Below are positions 61,599 to 64,000 of a stretch of 64,000 nt of DNA, in pieces. The notes beneath the pieces are model-generated. The model was not told where the DNA came from. It made no database searches and saw only the letters and a program-made list of their open reading frames with translations. How positions within the stretch are numbered: position 1 is the first letter of the stretch; each line of letters starts with the position of its first letter. The position numbers and the translations under genes were made by a program. The stretch is taken from contig NZ_CP041983.1 of the NCBI RefSeq assembly GCF_014522325.1, positions 806,001-870,000 of the forward strand, given 5' to 3'. The DNA is from Lactobacillus sp. PV012. Lineage in GTDB: Bacteria > Bacillota > Bacilli > Lactobacillales > Lactobacillaceae.

Positions 61599-64000
61599 GT
61601 TTAAATCTCTCTGCAAGTAATTTTCTTAATTCTTTTCTTGAAACTTTTTTAGCTCCAACTGGTAAACTCTTTAAAAAATTTTTACCATAATTTTTGTGCC
61701 AAAATCTTTGATCTAAAATTACAAAACTACCATAGTCTTTTTCATTTCTGATTAATCTTCCCACTCCCTGACGGAAACGAATAATAGCTCGTGGAAGAGT
61801 ATCTAATTCAAAGAAATGGCTCCCAACTTGTTGTTTCAGTCGTTCATCTCTTAATTTAATTTCTGGTTGATCTGGAGATTCAAATGGTAGGCGTGTAGCT
61901 ACCACAAGATCTACACCACTATCTTTAAAGTCCATCCCTTCCCAAAAAATATTTGCTCCTAAAAGAATTGATTTTTTGGCAATCCCAAATCTTTTAGCTA
62001 GACGCTCATTAGAGCCTGTAATTCCTTGGGCTAAAATTTCATAGTCTTTCAATTCTGGCGCATTATTTATTTTAGCAAAAACTTCTTTAATAGTTGAGAG
62101 ATTAGTAAATAAGACTAACACATGATTTTGTTTTTTAATATCATTAATCAAAAAATCTGTAATAAAGTCTGTATATTCTTCTTCATTAGGATCTTGCGGA
62201 GCCTTTTCATCATCCAAAGCTAAAACCTGAAGGTGCTTTTCTACTGGATATGACGGCTTTGCACTGTAAAGTAAAGTCTTACTTGGATCTAACTCTAATT
62301 CTTTCAAAGAATAATTATAACTACCCTGTTGAGTTAAAGTAGCAGAAATAAATAATTTCTTTTTAAAATTTTGATATAGTTGCAATAATTCAGCTTGCGG
62401 ATCTAAAGTTAACCATTGTAAATTCGTTGATAAAGGATCTTCAATATTTGTAATTTGTAAAACAAATCCCTTTTCGCCAAATTTACTTTGATCAGTTAAT
62501 TGATCACTCAAGAGAAAGGTTTGCTGAGAATAATAATCTATCTTATCAATTTCCTCTTGTAACTCAATAATTAAACTATCAATAATTTGTTGGTTACTTG
62601 CAGAATTGCGGTATAAGATCGACTCAACGTTATTTACATCCCGACGAACCAGTTCAATTTTTCCCTGCAAAAAATTAAGCTTTTCCTTGAAGTTAGCTAT
62701 ATTTGGAAATAAAGCATAGCCTTGAATTCCTAAATTAACTCGTTCTTGATTCCCATATTCCTTTGTAAGAGCCTTGTCTTTTTGTGCATATAATTCTCTT
62801 TGAATATTATTAATAGCATGAATCAAATCATCGATTTCTTTCTCAAGTTTCTCTAAGTAAAAAGTTACTTGTTTATTTTGAGAAAATTCGTTTTTAACAC
62901 TCTTATCTGCAAATAAGAGTAAATTTTTTAAATGATTTGCTACACCCCAAAAACTTTCAAATTGAAGAGAATCATTACGAGAATTAGCTACATTATCAGC
63001 AAAACGATGCGCTTCATCTACAACTAAATATGGATTTTGTCCCCAAATTGAATCTAGATAGTGGTTGGCAAGATAAGCATGATTTGTAACTAAAATATCT
63101 GCTTTTTCTTGCTTATCCCGGGCTAAGTTCCAAAAATCATATTCAGAAAACGTAGTACCTATTCTTGCATCCCCTGGATGGCGAATCATTTCAAATAAAG
63201 GATCTTTAAAATTAGTTAATTGTAATTCGTCTAGGTCTCCTGTCTTTGTTTCTGTCAGCCAGATAATAATTTTCATTTGTAAAATTAAGGTTTGAAGAGG
63301 CCAGTTTTTTTGTAATAAAGAGGCGTAAAAATTATCTAAATCTATATAGTGTGAACTTGCTTTTACCTCTTGCGCCGAAAGATCCAAGCCCGTTATTTTT
63401 AATAATTGCGGGATTTCCTGATGCATTATTTGTTCTTGTAAAACTTTAGTAGGAGTCGCAATAACCAGCTTTCGTCCTGAATATAGTTCATAAGCATAGG
63501 CCATTAAAAAACTTAGTGTTTTTCCGCTCCCATTAGGAGCTTCAACAACCATGTTTTCTTCTTTAGAAGAACTTAAAAAGTTGTGGATTCTATTAATCAG
63601 GCTAACCTGTCCTCTTCGAAAACGTACAATATTTTTAAAAAGAGCTTTCTTTTCATCATCGCTTTCTGGAAATGTAGTCTGTTTTGTAGAAACTTCCTTA
63701 CCAACTTGTTCAGTTTGTCTTCTCAAAACAAGATTTTTTACTTGAACTAAATCTTTAGGGAGTTTTCTTTTCTGTAAACGCCTTTCTTTCGTAATTTCAG
63801 CGAAAACATCTGCAGTATTTTTTACCAATCCTTTGGATAAAGAAGTTAAAGTATTTAATGTGGATTGAGGAAGAGACTCAAGTTTTTCAATTATTTGAAG
63901 CAGCAGTTGTCCTGTAACGTAAGCATCTGAATCAGCCTGATGAGGATTTAAGTGTTCAATATGTAGCCGATCAGTTAAATCTTTCAGTTTATAAGATGGA
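61582..64000 (-). CDS. dinG: DinG-family helicase with exonuclease domain, N-terminus beyond the window
   Basis: The frame is open to the right edge. Near the edge, HLNPHQADSDAYVTGQLLLQ is the last motif of a DnaQ-like 3'-5' exonuclease domain. The helicase follows: Walker A EAPNGSGKTLSFLMAY, DEAH box VVDEAHRFADNV and C-terminal motifs NIFWEGMDFKD and RFRQGVGRLIRNEKDYG. The cysteines of the Fe-S cluster of E. coli DinG are not evident, as in Firmicute DinG. The N-terminal exonuclease and start are outside the window. Confidence 0.92.
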   Translation of the reverse strand, partial: PSYKLKDLTDRLHIEHLNPHQADSDAYVTGQLLLQIIEKLESLPQSTLNTLTSLSKGLVKNTADVFAEITKERRLQKRKLPKDLVQVKNLVLRRQTEQVGKEVSTKQTTFPESDDEKKALFKNIVRFRRGQVSLINRIHNFLSSSKEENMVVEAPNGSGKTLSFLMAYAYELYSGRKLVIATPTKVLQEQIMHQEIPQLLKITGLDLSAQEVKASSHYIDLDNFYASLLQKNWPLQTLILQMKIIIWLTETKTGDLDELQLTNFKDPLFEMIRHPGDARIGTTFSEYDFWNLARDKQEKADILVTNHAYLANHYLDSIWGQNPYLVVDEAHRFADNVANSRNDSLQFESFWGVANHLKNLLLFADKSVKNEFSQNKQVTFYLEKLEKEIDDLIHAINNIQRELYAQKDKALTKEYGNQERVNLGIQGYALFPNIANFKEKLNFLQGKIELVRRDVNNVESILYRNSASNQQIIDSLIIELQEEIDKIDYYSQQTFLLSDQLTDQSKFGEKGFVLQITNIEDPLSTNLQWLTLDPQAELLQLYQNFKKKLFISATLTQQGSYNYSLKELELDPSKTLLYSAKPSYPVEKHLQVLALDDEKAPQDPNEEEYTDFITDFLINDIKKQNHVLVLFTNLSTIKEVFAKINNAPELKDYEILAQGITGSNERLAKRFGIAKKSILLGANIFWEGMDFKDSGVDLVVATRLPFESPDQPEIKLRDERLKQQVGSHFFELDTLPRAIIRFRQGVGRLIRNEKDYGSFVILDQRFWHKNYGKNFLKSLPVGAKKVSRKELRKLLAERFKHESNS

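Noticed and set aside
1..64000. CRISPR array, tRNA or rRNA genes
   Set aside because: No regularly spaced direct repeats and no cloverleaf or rRNA core sequences were seen on either strand; the only stable RNA of that class is rnpB.

Overview
The window is low-GC Gram-positive DNA that I would place in Lactobacillus, in the gasseri/johnsonii/paragasseri group. This rests on AT-rich coding sequence with strong AGGAGG-type ribosome sites, secreted SLAP-like and adhesin-like proteins, an aspartate 4-decarboxylase, and housekeeping order typical of lactobacilli (recU-pbp1A, nth-dnaD-asnS-dinG, rnpB-gpsB-ypsA). Species is an inference from gene content and memory of these genomes, not from a database match.

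Layout. 1-6.7 kb: truncated LysR gene, an Fst/par-like type I toxin-antitoxin locus (copy A), a GATase-peptidase pair, a patatin, a MazEF-like pair and an NADH oxidase. 6.7-15.7 kb: secreted proteins, a hydrolase, regulators, a MerR-controlled dehydrogenase operon, an ilvE remnant, a flavoprotein disulfide reductase whose start codon is ATA, and aspD. 15.8-27.8 kb: an accessory island with an integrase, a second complete type I locus (copy B) plus three relics of the same family, AbrB-, Phd-, HigBA- and DinJ/YafQ-type modules, a broken mrr, a broken orphan hsdS and a GIY-YIG/DUF2075 nuclease-helicase. 27.9-39.6 kb: core genes (two degV, rqcH, rluD, lspA, fhs) around a carAB-like pair whose catalytic residues are replaced in both subunits. 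39.8-48.6 kb: a rearranged surface-protein array with one long adhesin lacking an anchor, two copies of a secreted matrixin-like protein without zinc ligands, adhesin fragments, and an inserted ATPase plus TOPRIM-like gene pair. 48.7-64 kb: a small peptide gene, serine hydrolase, broken SEC10/PgrA-like gene, then core genes including RNase P RNA, gpsB, recU, pbp1A, nth without Fe-S cysteines, dnaD, asnS and dinG (cut by the window end).

Main points for follow-up: (1) the CarA/CarB pair is intact in length but predicted catalytically dead in the glutaminase and in both ATP-grasp sites; (2) a duplicated type I toxin-antitoxin family has a 14-codon leader overlapping the toxin frame, and its relics lie at the broken edges of two type II toxin-antitoxin modules; (3) the matrixin-like secreted proteins share loss of the zinc site; (4) an ATPase/nuclease-like pair sits inside the duplicated surface array. 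Several genes carry single lesions (16-bp duplication in mrr, A-tract shifts in hsdS, rqcH and a 90-codon gene) that could be fixed decay, phase variation or sequencing error.
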